Of a DNA stretch of 47,237 nt, positions 46,113 through 47,237 are shown piece by piece. Source of the stretch: Magnetococcales bacterium (lineage in GTDB: Bacteria > Pseudomonadota > Magnetococcia > Magnetococcales > UBA8363). How positions within the stretch are numbered: position 1 is the stretch's first letter; each line of letters opens with the position of its first letter. The notes beneath the pieces were generated by a model that was not told the DNA's origin, did no database searches, and saw nothing but the letters and a program-made list of their open reading frames with translations. The DNA lies in assembly GCA_002753515.1 (NCBI GenBank), contig PEAK01000029.1, forward strand, positions 1 to 47,237, in the 5' to 3' direction. Both the position numbers and the translations under genes were made by a program.

Positions 46113-46889
46113 TCAGCCTTGAAAGCCGTCGATGATGCCAAGGAAATCTTCCGCTTTCAGAGCGGCACCACCAATGAGACCCCCATCGACATCCGGTTTG
46201 GAAAAGATGATAGCCGCATTATCGGGCTTGACGGAACCGCCATAGAGGATCCTCACTTTGGAAGCCGTGTCATTACCCAATTGGTCGACCAGCATTTTGC
46301 GTATGAAGGCATGTACTTCCTGCGCCTGTTCGGGAGTGGCGGTCTTGCCGGTACCGATGGCCCACACCGGTTCGTAGGCCAGGACGAGCTGTTGCCGTTT
46401 GGCTTCGTCAGCGGGGAGATTGGGGAAGATGGCGGAGACTTGATCGCGGATGACGTCGAGGGTTTTGCCCGATTCGCGTTCTTGCAGGGTTTCGCCGATG
46501 CAGACGATGGGGGTCAAGCCATCGCGATAGGCGGCAACCATTTTACGGGCAACCAGTTGCGAATCCTCACCGTACATGGAGCGGCGTTCGGAATGGCCGA
46601 GAATCACATAGGAGCAACCGATATCAGTGAGCATTTGTCCGGTGATTTCGCCGGTATGTGCGCCGGATTTATGCTCCGACATGTTTTGCCCACCAAGCTT
46701 TACCTCCGACCCGGACAGTTTTTTACCCACCGCTTGAATGGCGGTAAACGGGGGACAGACGAGAACTTCGCAAATATTTTTCCCTTTTCTTTGTTCCAGT
46801 CCCTTGAGGATTCCCCCAACCAGGGTATCGGCTGCTCCGGTCAGCCCGTTCATTTTCCAGTTTCCAGCTACCAGTCCGCGTCTCGACAT
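46113..46889 (-). CDS. tpiA: Triosephosphate isomerase
   Basis: A 258-residue TIM-barrel enzyme interconverting DHAP and glyceraldehyde-3-phosphate. GNWKMNG with the catalytic lysine, VILGHSERR with catalytic histidine, AYEPVWAIGTGKTATP with the catalytic glutamate and phosphate loop, and ILYGGSVKPDNA are all complete. ATG 46889 with GAGG eight bases upstream. It is the first of the minus-strand group tpiA-secG-pelE-pelF. The 258 bases upstream to the right edge gene show no convincing promoter. Confidence 0.98.
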   Translation of the reverse strand: MSRRGLVAGNWKMNGLTGAADTLVGGILKGLEQRKGKNICEVLVCPPFTAIQAVGKKLSGSEVKLGGQNMSEHKSGAHTGEITGQMLTDIGCSYVILGHSERRSMYGEDSQLVARKMVAAYRDGLTPIVCIGETLQERESGKTLDVIRDQVSAIFPNLPADEAKRQQLVLAYEPVWAIGTGKTATPEQAQEVHAFIRKMLVDQLGNDTASKVRILYGGSVKPDNAAIIFSKPDVDGGLIGGAALKAEDFLGIIDGFQG

Positions 46890-47147
46890 GAAAGCACCCT
46901 CACTCGTTGCAAAAGATGGTTTATCCTAAGACGATTGTTGCAGCACGACACTGTGATTTTTCGCCCATTTGCGCCACGATGCCGGCACAAAATGAACGAT
47001 TGCCGCCAAAAACGCAACTATAAAAATCGCTCGATTACAGCGGACGGTGTTCCTGACGCCAGGAATTGCTTGGTGGCCTGCCACAGTTTCATTAATTGAT
47101 TAGTTGTGCTACATAGACTTTCTCGTTGACGTAACTTGGAGGAAGTC

Positions 47148-47237
47148 ATGGCCACCACTGAAATTGCCCATGATGCTGTTTGCGTAAACCCGAAGTGTGA
47201 TGAATACGGCGTGGAAGGCCGGGAAAATGTGACCGTT
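47148..47237 (+). CDS. Start of a zinc-ribbon protein, possibly transposase (partial at edge)
   Basis: Thirty codons are visible before the window ends. ATG 47148 has GGAGG six bases upstream. The sequence contains VCVNPKCDEYG, a C-x4-C pair with Asn-Pro before Lys-Cys. Transposases of some IS families begin with such a CPNPxCPxYG zinc ribbon, followed by a second CxxC. Only the first half is seen here, so the call is tentative. Confidence 0.4.
   Translation, partial: MATTEIAHDAVCVNPKCDEYGVEGRENVTV

Overview
The window is a stretch of bacterial chromosome, most likely from a proteobacterium. The supporting signs are a fabD-fabG-acpP-fabF-mltG-tmk-holB run, the lgt/uvrC/pgsA group, class-I style tRNAs with encoded CCA, and many GTG and TTG starts overlapping upstream stop codons. 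The overall gene style resembles deep proteobacterial lineages such as Magnetococcia, but that placement is an impression, not a measurement. Almost all of the sequence is coding. Most of it is housekeeping, with a few accessory cassettes and gene remains between the core blocks.

Layout. 1-5.4 kb: an unrecognised multi-spanning membrane protein, a group II intron 3' scar (domains V/VI) in front of it, tRNA-Glu, a DUF971 protein, NagZ and a molybdopterin oxidoreductase. 5.6-7.6 kb: an AAA/ABC-type ATPase overlapping a DUF4276 protein (defence-like pair), followed by a very short GNAT-like stub. 7.7-12 kb: cold-shock protein with its terminator, an N-acetylglutamate-synthase-like protein, thiO-mnmA, and a cyclic-nucleotide-binding-domain protein. 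12.0-12.9 kb: an Rpn/PD-(D/E)XK nuclease gene with a homopolymer-rich GEKK repeat. 13-21.8 kb (minus strand): one long operon fabD-fabG-acpP-fabF-mltG-tmk-holB-PSP1-TatD/radical-SAM fusion, linked by overlapping stop/start codons. 22-27.5 kb (minus): NYN protein, tRNA-Gly/tRNA-Cys/tRNA-Gly cluster with an unusual 14-bp-period array inside it, then pgsA, uvrC, lgt, pheA.

27.7-30.9 kb (plus) is the most interesting block: a small HEPN-like protein translationally coupled (ATGA) to a 940-residue protein with two unrelated P-loop NTPase modules, a ParA/MinD-like one with the variant motif KGGVGR and a second one with GAKGAGKT and a Walker B. It sits alone between housekeeping genes of the opposite strand and ends in a perfect 11-bp inverted repeat, as expected of a self-contained conflict/defence cassette.

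31-41.3 kb: secreted dienelactone hydrolase, a chemoreceptor with a CheR-type C-terminal pentapeptide, SGNH protein, msrB, thiC, ygfZ, a nitronate-monooxygenase-like flavoprotein, an RsmC-like methyltransferase and rubrerythrin. 41.4-41.8 kb is a small graveyard holding an IS3-type transposase fragment and the decayed C-terminus of a second Rpn gene. 41.9-45.1 kb: pelF and a PelE-like protein carrying an extra cyclic-nucleotide-binding domain; pelG and the other pel genes are not present here. 45.1-46.9 kb: secG with a long Ala/Lys/Pro repeat tail, and tpiA. The right edge begins a zinc-ribbon protein that may be a transposase.

No CRISPR array, complete insertion sequence, prophage or rRNA was seen.
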